From: an uncultured Agromyces sp.
GTDB taxonomy: Bacteria; Actinomycetota; Actinomycetes; Actinomycetales; Microbacteriaceae
Assembly: GCA_913053875.1 (NCBI GenBank)
Contig: CAJXGN010000005.1
Span: 186,001 to 250,000 of the forward strand
Direction of reading: 5' to 3'
DNA length: 64,000 nucleotides
Position numbers and translations under genes: made by a program. Of the stretch, positions 40,792 to 51,077 are shown piece after piece. Under the pieces are notes generated by a model. The model saw only the letters and a list, made by a program, of their open reading frames with translations. It searched no databases and was not told the DNA's origin. Positions within the stretch are counted from its first letter, which is position 1. Each line of letters starts with the position of its first letter.

Positions 40792-41469
40792 ATGAGCGAA
40801 TCGATCCAGCTCGCCGACCGCCTCTCGCTCGGCGACCTCCAGACCTACCTCGGCCGGGCTGCCCGGGTCGACGACGGCTCCGTGCGACTCATCGCCGGTT
40901 CGGGCATCCTGGCCGTCTACACGGCGATCCTCTACCCGCGCGGCATCCTCGACGAGACGCCCACCGTGCTGGGGCTGCGCACGTTCTCGCTCGCCGACCG
41001 CACCGAGTTCGACGAGGTCGTGCCGATGCGCTCGCTCGCGACCCGCGTCGACGACACGCTGGCGCGCACCGTCGAGGGCGCGGTGCCGTCGCCGTTCACG
41101 CGCCCGCACGGCGTGAGCACGGTCACCTGGGCCGGCATCTCGCCGCCCCGCAGCGGTTGGCTGGCCCATCAGCCCGTGGCGCAGCCGGTGCTCGAGGACG
41201 CGGCGCGCATCGGCATCGCCGAGGTCGCCGCCGCCGTCCCCGAGGGCACGGGGGAGCAGCTCGTCGAGAAGGTGCGCTCCGAGGTGTGGGGCCGTCCCAT
41301 GGACGGGCTCGAGTTCGTTCCCGCCGGTGCCGGGTTCGCGGCGCTCAGCCTCGGGTTCCTGGGCGGCGACGAGGAGGTCGGCGTCTTCGAGACCGGACCG
41401 TGGACCCGGCTGTCGACCCGTCGCGGGCACGTGCTCGTGCGCCGGCGCGCCTGGTCGCTCAAGGGCTGA
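40792..41469 (+). CDS. Conserved hypothetical protein
   Basis: 225 residues, not recognised. No membrane segment or signal. LSLGDLQTYLGRAARVDDGSVRL near the N-terminus suggests a domain common in this family's genomes, and the C-terminal half (WGRPMDGLEFVPAGAGFAALSLGFLGG) is compact and soluble. TAGTCT (40777-40782) is 10 nt upstream, so the leader is at most about 3 nt. Divergent from tesB and convergent with the flavin dehydrogenase. Function unknown. Confidence 0.75.
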   Translation: MSESIQLADRLSLGDLQTYLGRAARVDDGSVRLIAGSGILAVYTAILYPRGILDETPTVLGLRTFSLADRTEFDEVVPMRSLATRVDDTLARTVEGAVPSPFTRPHGVSTVTWAGISPPRSGWLAHQPVAQPVLEDAARIGIAEVAAAVPEGTGEQLVEKVRSEVWGRPMDGLEFVPAGAGFAALSLGFLGGDEEVGVFETGPWTRLSTRRGHVLVRRRAWSLKG

Positions 41470-41519
41470 GGGCGGATGCCCCGCTGACGCGGACGCCGCC
41501 GATCACGCCGCGCAGCGCC

Positions 41520-43184
41520 TCACGCCTCCCGGCCGGCCGCGCGTCCCGCCGCGCGCCCGCTGAAGAGGCATCCGCCGAGGAACGTGCCCTCGAGCGCGCG
41601 GTAGCCGTGCATGCCGCCGCCGCCGAAGCCCGCGGCCTCGCCCGCCGCGTACAGGCCCGGCACGGGCGAGCCGTCGGCGCCGAGCACGCGCGAGTCGAGG
41701 TCGGTCTGGATGCCGCCGAGCGACTTGCGAGTGAGCACGTGCAGCTTCACCGCGATGAGCGGCCCGGCCTTCGGGTCGAGGATGCGGTGCGGCGGCGCGA
41801 CCCGGATGAGCTTGTCGCCGCGGTAGTGCCGTGCCCCGCGGATCGCCTGCACCTGGAGGTCCTTGCCGAACGGGTGGTCGATCTGCAGGTCGCGCGCGAT
41901 GATCTCGCGGCGGATGCGGTCGGTGTCGAGGATGCCGCCGGGGGAGAGGCCCTGCATGCGTGCGAGCAGGTCGTCCAGCGTGTCGGCGACCACGAAGTCG
42001 GCCCCGCGCTCCTTGAACGCCTCGACCGGGCCGGGCGCCCCGGGCCGCACGCGCTGCGCGAGCAGCTTCACGTCCTTGCCCGTGAGGTCGGGGTTCTGCT
42101 CGCTGCCCGAGAGCGCGAACTCCTTCTCGATGATGCGCTGGGTGAGCACGAACCAGCTGTGGTCGTGGCCGGTGGCGAGGATGTGCTCGAGCGTGCCGAG
42201 GGTGTCGAACCCGGGGAAGCACGGCGCGGGCATGCGCGCCCCGGTCGCGTCGAACCACATCGACGACGGGCCGGGCAGGATGCGGATGCCGTGCGCGGGC
42301 CAGACCGGCGAGTGGTTCCGGATGCCCTCGGTGTAGTGCCACATGCGGTCGCCGTTCACGAGGCGACCGCCGGCGGCCTCGGTGATGCCGAGCATGCGCC
42401 CGTCGACGTGCGCCGGCACGCCGGAGAGCATCGACTCCGGCGGTGGGCCGAGGCGCTCGGGCCAGTTCGCGCGCACGAGGTCGTGGTTGCCGCCGATGCC
42501 GCCGCTGGTCACGATCACGGCCGGTGCTCGGAGTTCGAACTCGCCGGTCTCGGTGCGGTTCGACGTCTCGCCCCGATCGGCGTCGCTCGGAGCGAGCACG
42601 GCCCCGCGCACGCCCACGACGCGGCCGTCCTCGACGATCAGTTCGTCCACGCGGTGTCGGTGGCGCGCCGCCGCCATTCCCTGGTGCACCGCGTAGCGCA
42701 CCCGGGTGATGAACGGTTCGACCACTCCGGGTCCGGTACCCCAGGTGATGTGGAACCGGGGCACGGAGTTGCCGTGCCCGGAGGCGAGCCCGCCGCCGCG
42801 CTCGGCCCAGCCGACGACGGGGAAGAAGCCGACGCCGCGCTCGCGGAGCCACGAGCGCTTCTCGCCGGCCGCGAACTCGAGGTACGCATCGGCCCACCGA
42901 CGAGCCCAGAGGTCGTCGTCGCGGTCGAAACCGGCGGAACCGTACCAGTCCTCGCGGGCAAGCGCGAGCGAGTCGTGCACGCCCATCGCGCGCTGCTCGG
43001 GCGTGTCGACGAGGAAGAGCCCGCCGAACGACCACCAGGCCTGACCGCCGAGCGACGCCTCGGGCTCCTGCTCGACGATGACGACGCTGCGGCCGGCCTC
43101 CGCGAGTTCGGCGGCGGCGACGAGCCCGGAGAGCCCGGCCCCCACCACGATCGCATCGGGATGATCGAGGTCGGCTCGGGCCAC
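41520..43184 (-). CDS. FAD-binding dehydrogenase (KstD/fumarate-reductase-like)
   Basis: 554 residues. N-terminal AIVVGAGLSGLVAAAELAEAG binds FAD, with EQEPEASLGGQAWWSFGG next; the C-terminal LYAAGEAAGFGGGGMHGYRALEGTFLGG contacts the isoalloxazine. This group, often annotated as FAD-binding dehydrogenase, is related to 3-ketosteroid delta1-dehydrogenase and flavocytochrome fumarate reductase; substrate is unknown. GTG 43184 follows AAGGAG. It lies 26 nt downstream of glbO on the same strand. Confidence 0.88.
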   Translation of the reverse strand: MARADLDHPDAIVVGAGLSGLVAAAELAEAGRSVVIVEQEPEASLGGQAWWSFGGLFLVDTPEQRAMGVHDSLALAREDWYGSAGFDRDDDLWARRWADAYLEFAAGEKRSWLRERGVGFFPVVGWAERGGGLASGHGNSVPRFHITWGTGPGVVEPFITRVRYAVHQGMAAARHRHRVDELIVEDGRVVGVRGAVLAPSDADRGETSNRTETGEFELRAPAVIVTSGGIGGNHDLVRANWPERLGPPPESMLSGVPAHVDGRMLGITEAAGGRLVNGDRMWHYTEGIRNHSPVWPAHGIRILPGPSSMWFDATGARMPAPCFPGFDTLGTLEHILATGHDHSWFVLTQRIIEKEFALSGSEQNPDLTGKDVKLLAQRVRPGAPGPVEAFKERGADFVVADTLDDLLARMQGLSPGGILDTDRIRREIIARDLQIDHPFGKDLQVQAIRGARHYRGDKLIRVAPPHRILDPKAGPLIAVKLHVLTRKSLGGIQTDLDSRVLGADGSPVPGLYAAGEAAGFGGGGMHGYRALEGTFLGGCLFSGRAAGRAAGREA

Positions 43185-43210
43185 GCTGACTCCTTCGTCG
43201 CGTCGAGCGC

Positions 43211-43615
43211 CTACGAGGAGGCGTCGGGTGCGTCCTCGAACGTGTTCACCATGGCGAACGCGGCGCGCTGCAGGTAGTCCCAGAGCATACCCTCGTGCAG
43301 CGGCGACAGCTCGAGCGAGTCCACCGCGCGCCGCATGTGCCGGAGCCAGCGGTCGCGGGCGTCGGGGTTCACGTGGAAGCCCATGTGGCGCATGCGCAGG
43401 CGCGGGTGGCCGCGCTGCTCGCTGTAGGTGGTCGGCCCGCCCCAGTACTGCTCGAGGAACGTGCGCAGGCGCTCCTCGGCCGGGCCGAGGTCCTCCTCGG
43501 GGTACATCGGCCGCAGCACCTCGTCGTCGGCGACGCCGCGGTAGAACTCCGCGACGAGCCGCTCGAACACCGGGGCCCCGCCGACCTCCTCGTAGAAGCT
43601 CGTCGGCTCGCTCAC
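43211..43615 (-). CDS. glbO: Group II truncated hemoglobin GlbO
   Basis: 134 residues. Two-on-two globin with Trp at G8 (FLEQYWGGP), Tyr in VAEFYRGVA and the proximal-His region [11 protein letters not shown]. Binds O2 and NO and can associate with respiratory membranes in mycobacteria. Starts GTG with a 4-nt overlap (GTGA) with pepN, so it is translationally coupled. The pepN-glbO pairing is also known in Mycobacterium tuberculosis (Rv2467...Rv2470, from memory). Confidence 0.95.
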   Translation of the reverse strand: MSEPTSFYEEVGGAPVFERLVAEFYRGVADDEVLRPMYPEEDLGPAEERLRTFLEQYWGGPTTYSEQRGHPRLRMRHMGFHVNPDARDRWLRHMRRAVDSLELSPLHEGMLWDYLQRAAFAMVNTFEDAPDASS

Positions 43616-46179
43616 GCGCGACCCCCGTCGACGGCGGCGCGATCACGTGCACGGGCCGCGAGCGCCCGCACGAGCTCGGCGCGCCCCTCGGCAACGAGCC
43701 GGCGGAGCGGCGCGGGCGCATCGTCGTTGGCGGCCAGCCACTCGGCGGCGGCCGCCGCGGTCTCGTCGGTCACGACGGGCGCCGGGAAGAGGCCGGTCAC
43801 GATGAGGTCGGCCATGGTGAAGCTCCGGCCGGCCCACACGTCGCGGAGCATCGCGAAGTAGTCGCCGACGCGCGAGGCGAGCAGCGTCTCGGGGTGCGCG
43901 CGCCGGTAGCCGGCGGCGATCGCCCGGGCCATGTCGTTCGAGAGGCTCGTGTCGGTCGCGACGGCGAGCCACGCGGCATCCTTCGAATCGACCGAGGGGC
44001 GCGCCGCCCGGGCCGTCGCCGCCTGCTGCCGGCCCTTGGCCGTGTCGTCGCCGGCGAGGGTGCGCTCGATCAGGGCGTCGTCTGCCGCGCCGAGGGCTGC
44101 GAGCGCGATCACGAGTTCCCAGCGCAGCTCGGTGTCGACCTCGAGCCCGTCGACCGCGGTGGTGCCCTCGACGAGGCTCGCCAGCACGTCGGCGTGGGCG
44201 GGCGTCGACGCGATGCGCGCGAAGCCCAGCGCGTACTGCAACTGGGCATCGGATGCCTCGGGGGCCAGTTGCACGAGGCCCCAGAGCGCGTCGCCCGCCT
44301 CGGCCTGGAGGCGCTCGCGCTGCTCGACGGCGACGTAGCGCTCGAGTGCGGCCTGGAGCCGGGCGAGGGCCGACGTGCGGGCCGAGGAGGTCGTCTCGTG
44401 GCCGAGGTTTCCGATCACGAGGCGCACGAAGTCGCTCGCCGGCAGCTCGGCGTCGCGCGTGGCATCCCACGCGGCACCCCAGACGACGGCGCGCGCGACG
44501 GGGTCGGCGATCTCGCCGAGGTGCTCGAGCGCGAACGCCGTCGACGCCGCGTCGAGCCGCACCTTGGCGTAGGTGAGGTCGTCGTCGTTCAGCAGCACGA
44601 GGTCGGGCCGCGGCGTGCCGACGAGCTCGGGCACCTCGGTGCGGGCGCCGTCGACGTCGAGCTCGATGCGTCGCTCGCGTACCACGCCCTGCTCGCCGCG
44701 CGAGTAGGCGCCGACGGCGATGCGGTGCGGGCGCAGTACGGGGTGCGACGCGGCGGCCTCCTGCACGATGGCGAAGGACGTGATCGTGCCCGCGGCATCC
44801 GTCTCGATCTCGGTGCGCAGCGTGTTCACGCCCGCGGTCTCGAGCCACGCGCGCGACCACGCGGCCAGGTCGCGCCCGCTCGCCGTCTCGAGCTCGGCGA
44901 GCAGGTCGGCGAGGGTCGCGTTGCCCTCGGCGTGCGCGCGCAGGTACGCGCCCACGCCCGCGTGGAACGCGTCGAGCCCGACCCACGCGACCAGCTGCTT
45001 GAGCGTCGACGCGCCCTTGTCGTAGGTGATGGCGTCGAAGTTCACCTCGACGTCGGCGAGGTCGGCGATCTCGGCGACGATCGGGTGGGTCGACGGCAGC
45101 TGGTCCTGGCGCGCGGCGTTCGACTTGTCGGTCGTCGCGAAGGTCGCCCACGCGTCGGTGAACTCGCTGAGCTCGGCCGTCGCCAGGGTGGACGCCCAGG
45201 TCGCGAACGACTCGTTCAGCCAGAGGTCGTTCCACCACTTCATCGTCACGAGGTTGCCGAACCACATGTGCGCGAGTTCGTGCAGCACGACGAGCGTGCG
45301 ACGCTCCCTGCGGCTCTCGGGCACGCGCGAGCGGAACAGGTACCCCTCGTTGAAGGTGACCGCGCCGATGTTCTCCATCGCGCCCCAGTTGTACTCGGGC
45401 ACGAAGATCTGGTCGTACTTGTCGTACGGGAACGGCACGCCGTAATTGCCGGCGTAGAAGCGGATGCCCCGCCGCACCGTCTCGAACATGAACTCGGGGT
45501 CCGCGTACTGCGCGAGCGAGGCGCGCGTGAAGACGCCGAGCGGCACCACGCGGCCGTCGTCGAGCTCCGCCGTGTCGCGCCAGACCGCGAACGGGCCGGC
45601 GACGAGCGCGACGATGTAGCTCGACATCACCGGCGTGTCCTCGAATTCCCACACCGCGGCGCCGTCGGCCACGGCCTCGGTCGCGAGCGGCGTCGAGGCG
45701 TTGCCGAGCACCTGCCAGTCCTCGGGCGCGGTCACGGTGAACCGGAACCGGGCCTTCAGGTCGGGCTGGTCGAACACCGCGAAGACGCGGTTGGCCTGGG
45801 CCACCGCGAACTCGGTGTACAGGTACACGGCGTCGTCGACCGGGTCGACGAACCGGTGCAGCCCCTCGCCGGTGTTCGTGTAGGCGCCGTCGAAGACGAC
45901 GCGCAGCTCGTTCGACGCGGCGAGTCCGTCGAGGCGGATGCGGTCGCCCGCGAACACGTCGGTGACGTCGAGCGCGCGGCCGTTCAGCACGACCTCGCGC
46001 ACGGTCTCGGCGGTCGCCTCGATGAAGGTCGACGCGCCCTCGGTCGCGGTGAACGTCACCACGGTCTCGCTGCCGAAGTGCGTGTCGCCCCGGGTGAGGT
46101 CGATCGCCACGTCGTAGCGCTCGACCGAGACGAGGGCCGCTCGGGCCTCCGCCTCGGCGCGGGTCAGGTTCGCGGGCAT
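43612..46179 (-). CDS. pepN: Aminopeptidase N, copy 1
   Basis: 855 residues, M1 family, cytoplasmic zinc aminopeptidase. The exopeptidase motif GAMENIGAV and zinc site [11 protein letters not shown]...NESFA are intact. Starts ATG with AGGAGGGGA upstream; only 12 bp separate it from the upstream paralogue. It overlaps glbO by 4 nt. N-terminal beta domain about 1-200, catalytic domain about 200-430, C-terminal ERAP-like helical domain to the end. Confidence 0.94.
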   Translation of the reverse strand: MPANLTRAEAEARAALVSVERYDVAIDLTRGDTHFGSETVVTFTATEGASTFIEATAETVREVVLNGRALDVTDVFAGDRIRLDGLAASNELRVVFDGAYTNTGEGLHRFVDPVDDAVYLYTEFAVAQANRVFAVFDQPDLKARFRFTVTAPEDWQVLGNASTPLATEAVADGAAVWEFEDTPVMSSYIVALVAGPFAVWRDTAELDDGRVVPLGVFTRASLAQYADPEFMFETVRRGIRFYAGNYGVPFPYDKYDQIFVPEYNWGAMENIGAVTFNEGYLFRSRVPESRRERRTLVVLHELAHMWFGNLVTMKWWNDLWLNESFATWASTLATAELSEFTDAWATFATTDKSNAARQDQLPSTHPIVAEIADLADVEVNFDAITYDKGASTLKQLVAWVGLDAFHAGVGAYLRAHAEGNATLADLLAELETASGRDLAAWSRAWLETAGVNTLRTEIETDAAGTITSFAIVQEAAASHPVLRPHRIAVGAYSRGEQGVVRERRIELDVDGARTEVPELVGTPRPDLVLLNDDDLTYAKVRLDAASTAFALEHLGEIADPVARAVVWGAAWDATRDAELPASDFVRLVIGNLGHETTSSARTSALARLQAALERYVAVEQRERLQAEAGDALWGLVQLAPEASDAQLQYALGFARIASTPAHADVLASLVEGTTAVDGLEVDTELRWELVIALAALGAADDALIERTLAGDDTAKGRQQAATARAARPSVDSKDAAWLAVATDTSLSNDMARAIAAGYRRAHPETLLASRVGDYFAMLRDVWAGRSFTMADLIVTGLFPAPVVTDETAAAAAEWLAANDDAPAPLRRLVAEGRAELVRALAARARDRAAVDGGRA

Positions 46180-46191
46180 CCGGTTCCCCTC

Positions 46192-48735
46192 CTAGCGGGC
46201 GTCGCGCGCCTGGGCCGCGAGCGCCCGCTCGACGCCGGCGAGGTTCTCGGCGACGAGGCGGCGCAGCGCCGGGATGTCGGGGTGCGTGTCGAGCCAGGCG
46301 CGCGTCGCGTCGGCGAGGGCCTCGTTCGCCAGCGGCGCGGGGTACAGGCCCACGATGAGCTTCTCCGCGATCGCGTAGCTGCGGTCGTTCCAGATGCGCT
46401 CGAGCATGTCGAAGTACTGCGCGACGAACGGCTCGAGCAGCGACGCGTCGGCGGCCCGCTGGAACCCGAGCGCGGTCGTGCGCACGATGGTGTTCGGGGC
46501 GTCGGATGCCACGACGAGCGAGTCCCACGCGCGCTGCTTGCCGTCGACCGTGGGGAGCGCGGCGCGCGCGTGCGCGGCCGACTGGCGGCCGGTGGCCGTG
46601 TCGTCCTCGGCGAGGCGTGCGTCGATCTCGGCGTCGCCCGCGACGCTACCGGCGACGAGCGCGATGAGCAGCTCCCAGCCGAGGTCGGTGTCGATGTCGA
46701 GGCCGTCGAGCGTCAGGTCGCCGGCGAGCAGTGCGCCGACGGCGTCGAGGTGCGACGACGACTCGGCCATGGCCGCGAACGCCTTCACGAACTGGAACTG
46801 GGCGTCGCTGCCGGCCTCGGCGCCCTGCGCGAGCGCCCAGAGCGCGTCGGCGACCTCGCGCACCACCGCGTCGCGCCCCTCGGGTGCGGTGTACGCGGTC
46901 GCGGCGAGCGCGAGCTGCGCGAGCGTCGTGCGCAGCGTGGTCGACTCGGTCTCGGTGGCGATGTTGCCGAGCACGAGCGCGATCCAGTCGCGCGCGGGCG
47001 TCTCGGCGTCTCGCGTGGCATCCCACGCCGAACCCCAGACGAGCGAGCGTGCCAGCGGGTTCTCGATCGACGAGAGATGCGCGATCGCGACGCCGAGCGA
47101 CGCCTCGTCGAGGCGCACCTTCGCGTAGGCGAGGTCGTCGTCGTTCAGCAGCACCAGGTCGGGGCGTGCGCGCCCGACCAGCTCGGCGACCTCGGTGCGC
47201 TCGCCGTCGACGTCGAGCTCGACGCGGTGCGTGCGCACGAGCGCGCCGTCGGCGAGGTCGTAGAAGCCGATGGCGAGGCGATGCGGGCGAATGGTCGGGT
47301 AGTCGTCGGCCGCGGACTGCAGCACGGCGAAGGAGGTGATCCCGCCCGAGGCATCCGTCTCGATCTCGGGGCGCAGCGTGTTCACGCCGGCGGTCTCGAG
47401 CCAGAGCGCGGCCCACGCGGAGAGGTCGCGGCCGCTGGCCGCCTCGAGCTCGGCGAGCAGGTCGGCGAGGGTCGTGTTGCCCCACGCGTGCTTCCGGAAG
47501 TACGCGCCGACGCCCGCGAAGAACGCCTCGCGGCCGACCCAGGCGACGAGCTGCTTCAGCACCGAGCCGCCCTTGGCGTAGGTGATGCCGTCGAAGTTGA
47601 CCTGCACGTCCTCGAGATCGCGGATCTCGGCGACGATCGGGTGCGTCGACGGCAGCTGGTCCTGCTTGTACGCCCAGCTCTTCTCCATGGCGGCGAAGGT
47701 GGTCCAGGCTTCGGTCCACTCGGTGGCCTCGGCGGTGGCGATGGTCGACGCCCACTCGGCGAACGACTCGTTCAGCCAGAGGTCGTTCCACCACTTCATG
47801 GTCACGAGGTCGCCGAACCACATGTGCGCGAGCTCGTGCAGGATCGTCACGACCCGGCGCTCGCGGATCGCGTCGGTCACCTTGGAGCGGAACACGTACG
47901 TCTCGGTGAAGGTCACCGCACCCGCGTTCTCCATGGCGCCGGCGTTGAACTCGGGCACGAAGAGCTGGTCGTACTTCTCGAAGGGGTACGCGACGCCGAA
48001 CTTCGACTCGAAGTAGGCGAAGCCCTGGCGGGTCTTCTCGAACACGTAGTCGGCGTCGAGGTACTCGGCGAGGCTCGCACGGCTGAAGACGCCGAGCGGA
48101 ATGGTGCGGCCGTCGCTCGAGGTGAGCTCGGAGCGGGTCACGGTGTACGGCCCAGCGATCAGCGCGGTGATGTAGCTCGAGATGCGGGGAGTGGGCGGGA
48201 ACGCCCAGGTGGCGGTGCCCGCGGCTGCCGGCGTCGGCTCGGGCGTCGTCTGGTTCGAGACGACCTGCCAGTGGTCGGGTGCGGTGACCGTGAAGGTGAA
48301 GGCGGCCTTGAGGTCGGGCTGCTCGAACACGGCGAACATGCGGCGCGAGTCGGGCACCTCGAACTGGGTGTAGAGATACACCTCGTCGTCGACCGGGTCG
48401 ACGAAGCGGTGGAGGCCCTCGCCGGTGTTCGTGTACTCGGCGTCGGCGTCGACGACGAGCACGTTCTCGTCGGCGAGGTCGTCGAGGGCGATGCGCACGC
48501 CGTCGGCGACGGTGGCGGGGTCGAGGTCGCGGCCGTTCAGCGTGACCGAGTGCACGGTGCGCGTGATCGCGTCGATGAAGGTCGAGGCGCCGGCGGATGC
48601 CGCGAAGCGGACCGTCGTGGTCGAGCGGAACGTCTCCGGACCGGTCGTGAGGTCGAGCACGACGTCGTAGTCGTGCACCGTCACGAGCGCGGCGCGCTCC
48701 TCGGCTTCGATGCGGGTGAGGTTCTCTCCGGGCAC
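46192..48735 (-). CDS. pepN: Aminopeptidase N, copy 2
   Basis: 847 residues, a second complete M1 aminopeptidase directly upstream of copy 1 and clearly homologous along its full length. Motifs GAMENAGAV and [11 protein letters not shown]...NESFA are intact. GTG 48735 follows AGGAGACGCAC. The copies differ at many positions, so the duplication is old and both may be used. First gene of a pepN-pepN-glbO-flavin dehydrogenase run; divergent from rpiB. Confidence 0.94.
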   Translation of the reverse strand: MPGENLTRIEAEERAALVTVHDYDVVLDLTTGPETFRSTTTVRFAASAGASTFIDAITRTVHSVTLNGRDLDPATVADGVRIALDDLADENVLVVDADAEYTNTGEGLHRFVDPVDDEVYLYTQFEVPDSRRMFAVFEQPDLKAAFTFTVTAPDHWQVVSNQTTPEPTPAAAGTATWAFPPTPRISSYITALIAGPYTVTRSELTSSDGRTIPLGVFSRASLAEYLDADYVFEKTRQGFAYFESKFGVAYPFEKYDQLFVPEFNAGAMENAGAVTFTETYVFRSKVTDAIRERRVVTILHELAHMWFGDLVTMKWWNDLWLNESFAEWASTIATAEATEWTEAWTTFAAMEKSWAYKQDQLPSTHPIVAEIRDLEDVQVNFDGITYAKGGSVLKQLVAWVGREAFFAGVGAYFRKHAWGNTTLADLLAELEAASGRDLSAWAALWLETAGVNTLRPEIETDASGGITSFAVLQSAADDYPTIRPHRLAIGFYDLADGALVRTHRVELDVDGERTEVAELVGRARPDLVLLNDDDLAYAKVRLDEASLGVAIAHLSSIENPLARSLVWGSAWDATRDAETPARDWIALVLGNIATETESTTLRTTLAQLALAATAYTAPEGRDAVVREVADALWALAQGAEAGSDAQFQFVKAFAAMAESSSHLDAVGALLAGDLTLDGLDIDTDLGWELLIALVAGSVAGDAEIDARLAEDDTATGRQSAAHARAALPTVDGKQRAWDSLVVASDAPNTIVRTTALGFQRAADASLLEPFVAQYFDMLERIWNDRSYAIAEKLIVGLYPAPLANEALADATRAWLDTHPDIPALRRLVAENLAGVERALAAQARDAR

Positions 48736-48864
48736 GTGCGTCTCCTGCAGGTCGAGGGTGTGACGTGCGGGCGTCGTTCGTGGCGGCGCCGCACGATCCA
48801 CCAGCCTAATTCCCGCGACCGGCAAGCGGGTCATCGGCTGCCACCGAGGGCGTGCGGCGCTGCC

Positions 48865-48870
48865 TAGACT
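48865..48870 (+). promoter_or_regulatory. -10 element of the rpiB operon
   Basis: TAGACT ends 8 nt before the rpiB ATG, so the message is leaderless. The 142-bp divergent region 48736-48877 must also hold the pepN promoter, which I could not place. Confidence 0.55.
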
Positions 48871-48877
48871 TGGCCCC

Positions 48878-49375
48878 ATGCGCATCCACATCGCGACCGA
48901 CCACGCCGGCCTCGACTTCAGCCGCCACCTGCAGGAGCACCTCGCTGCGGCCGGCCACGAGGTCGTCGACCACGGCCCGGTCGAGTACGACGCGCTCGAC
49001 GACTACCCGGCCTTCTGCATCAACGCGGCGCTCGGAGTGGTGCGCGACCAGCGCGCGGGCGTCGAGGCGCTCGGCGTCGTGTTCGGCGGCTCGGGCAACG
49101 GCGAGCAGATCGCGGCGAACAAGGTCACCGGCATCCGCGCCGCGCTCGTCTGGAGCCTCGACACCGCACTGCTCGCGCGCCAGCACAACGATGCCAACGT
49201 CATCTCGATCGGCGCGCGCCAGCACACGGTCGAGGAGGCCACGGCGTTCATCGACGCCTTCATCGCCGAGCCGTTCTCGGGCGAGGAGCGCCACGCGCGA
49301 CGCATCGCGCAGCTCGCGGAATACGAGCAGACGGGCGACATCGCGGGCAAGGGCGTCGCCGGCACGGAAGGCTAG
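48878..49375 (+). CDS. rpiB: Ribose-5-phosphate isomerase B
   Basis: 165 residues. Interconverts ribulose-5- and ribose-5-phosphate in the pentose phosphate pathway. Motifs: HIATDHAGLDFSRHL, and GGSGNGEQIAANK, where the Glu variant of the actinobacterial type replaces the catalytic Cys of E. coli RpiB, and RQHNDANVISIGARQ. Leads an operon with nei, 2 nt downstream; rpiB-nei adjacency also occurs in mycobacteria. Confidence 0.95.
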   Translation: MRIHIATDHAGLDFSRHLQEHLAAAGHEVVDHGPVEYDALDDYPAFCINAALGVVRDQRAGVEALGVVFGGSGNGEQIAANKVTGIRAALVWSLDTALLARQHNDANVISIGARQHTVEEATAFIDAFIAEPFSGEERHARRIAQLAEYEQTGDIAGKGVAGTEG

Positions 49376-49377
49376 CG

Positions 49378-50382
49378 GTGCCCGAGGGCCACTCCGTCCA
49401 CCGCATCACGCGGCAGTTCGCGCGCAACTTCGTCGGGCACGTCGTGCGCGCGTCGAGCCCGCAGGGGCGCTTCGCCGAGGGGGCGGCCGTGCTCGACGGC
49501 CGCCGCATGGTCGACGCGCGCGCCGTCGGCAAGCAGATGTTCCTCGAGTTCGAGGGAGGGGTCTGGCTGCGCGTGCACCTCGGCATGTACGGCGCGTGGG
49601 ACTTCGCGGGCGACATCCGCATGGACGCGACGATCGCCTCGGCGAACGGCCGCATGGGGCAGACGAACCAGCGCGGCACCTTCCTCGACGCGCCGAACCC
49701 CGACGCCGTGGTGCTCGATTCGGCGGGGGAGAACTCCCTGACCTCGATCGGCGCGCCCCGGAAGGCGCGCCTGCGCATGTCGGAGGCCGAGAAGGAGTCG
49801 GATGCCCCGGAGGAGTTCCCGCCCGAACCGGTGGGGCAGGTGCGCGTGCGGCTGCTGACCGACGCCGTCTGCGCGGATCTGCGCGGCCCCACGGCCTGCG
49901 AGGTGCGCGACGCCGCCGAGATCGAGCAGACGGTCGCGAAGCTCGGGCCGGACCCGCTGGTCGACGACACGGATGCCGCGGAGCAGCGCTTCACCGAGGT
50001 GGTGCGTCGCAAGCCCACGCCGATCGGCCTGCTGCTCATGGACCAGTCCGTCGTCAGCGGCATCGGCAACGTCTATCGCGCCGAGCTGCTCTACCGCGCG
50101 CGCCTCGACCCGCACACGCCCGGCAAGCTCGTGCCCGAGGAGACCGTGCGCGCGCTCTGGCGCGACTGGACCCACCTGCTGAAGGTCGGCGTCGAGACCG
50201 GGCAGATGATGACCATGGACGGCCTCGACCCCGAGGCCTGGCGCGCGGCGATGGCCGACCGCGCCGACCGGCACTGGGTGTACAAGCGCGAGGGCCTGCC
50301 GTGCCGCACCTGCAGCACCAACATCGTGCTCGAGGAGATGGGCGCCCGGAAGCTCTACTGGTGCCCCACCTGCCAGACCTGA
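49378..50382 (+). CDS. nei: Fpg/Nei-family DNA glycosylase
   Basis: 334 residues. Removes oxidised bases from DNA. The N-terminus MPEGHSVHR has the catalytic Pro2 and Glu3; the H2TH region holds LLMDQSVVSGIGNVYRAE, and a C-terminal Cys4 zinc finger is present (CRTCSTN...WCPTC). The MPEGHS/T start is typical of actinobacterial Nei rather than Fpg. Starts with GTG. About 44 bp separate it from paiB. Confidence 0.93.
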   Translation: MPEGHSVHRITRQFARNFVGHVVRASSPQGRFAEGAAVLDGRRMVDARAVGKQMFLEFEGGVWLRVHLGMYGAWDFAGDIRMDATIASANGRMGQTNQRGTFLDAPNPDAVVLDSAGENSLTSIGAPRKARLRMSEAEKESDAPEEFPPEPVGQVRVRLLTDAVCADLRGPTACEVRDAAEIEQTVAKLGPDPLVDDTDAAEQRFTEVVRRKPTPIGLLLMDQSVVSGIGNVYRAELLYRARLDPHTPGKLVPEETVRALWRDWTHLLKVGVETGQMMTMDGLDPEAWRAAMADRADRHWVYKREGLPCRTCSTNIVLEEMGARKLYWCPTCQT

Positions 50383-50426
50383 GACGACGACCCCGCCCGA
50401 ACCGGCCGACCTGAGAGGAGCAGCGG

Positions 50427-51077
50427 ATGCGGCAGAACCCCAGCTTCACCCTCGCGAGCGAGGAGGGCGTGAAGCGCCTCGTGCGCGCGCACCCGTGGGC
50501 GACGATCGTGTCGCACACGCGCGAGCGGGGGCTCGTGGCATCCCACTACCCGGTGCTGCTCGACGAGGACGCGGACGGCATCGTGCTGCTCACGCACGTG
50601 GGGCGACCCGACGAGCAGCTGCACGAGCTCGGCGAGCACGAGGTGCTTGTGGTCGTGCAGGGTCCGCACGGGTACATCTCGCCCGGCTGGTACGACGCGC
50701 GCCCGGCCGTGCCGACCTGGAACTTCACGACCGCGCACCTGCACGGCACGCCCGAGATCCTCTCCGATGCCGAGAACCTCGAGGTGCTCGACGCGCTCGT
50801 GACGCACTTCGAGCAGCGGATGCCCGAGCCGAGGCTGATGCGCGGCACCGACGACAACGCCGCCTACGCCGAGCGCATCGCCGCGGGCACCGTGGGCCTG
50901 CGCATCCCGATCACGCGGTTCGAGGCCAAGGACAAGATGAGCCAGAACAAGCCGGCCGAGACGGTCGAGCGCATCATCGCCGAGCTCGAGGGCGAGGGGC
51001 CCTATGCGGATGTCGCGCTGGCGCAGGAGATGCGGCGGGCGCGCGACGCCCGCGCGGGTGCGGAGCGCGGCCGGTGA
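50427..51077 (+). CDS. PaiB-family FMN-binding protein
   Basis: 216 residues. RQNPSFTLASEEGVKRLVRAHPWATIVSH at the N-terminus and HVGRPDEQLHEL are characteristic of PaiB, a split-barrel flavin-binding protein described as a negative regulator in Bacillus. GLRIPITRFEAKDKMSQNKP near the C-terminus is also conserved. ATG follows GAGAGGAGCAGC. It overlaps the amidohydrolase by a GTGA junction. Confidence 0.9.
   Translation: MRQNPSFTLASEEGVKRLVRAHPWATIVSHTRERGLVASHYPVLLDEDADGIVLLTHVGRPDEQLHELGEHEVLVVVQGPHGYISPGWYDARPAVPTWNFTTAHLHGTPEILSDAENLEVLDALVTHFEQRMPEPRLMRGTDDNAAYAERIAAGTVGLRIPITRFEAKDKMSQNKPAETVERIIAELEGEGPYADVALAQEMRRARDARAGAERGR

Noticed and set aside
43228..48867. A stop-free antisense reading frame of about 1,880 codons opposite the two pepN genes
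   Set aside because: It mirrors the G/C-biased third codon positions of two long, motif-rich genes; its translation is Arg/Gly/Val low-complexity with no domain. Similar antisense frames cover glgB, glgE, ligA and pflB.
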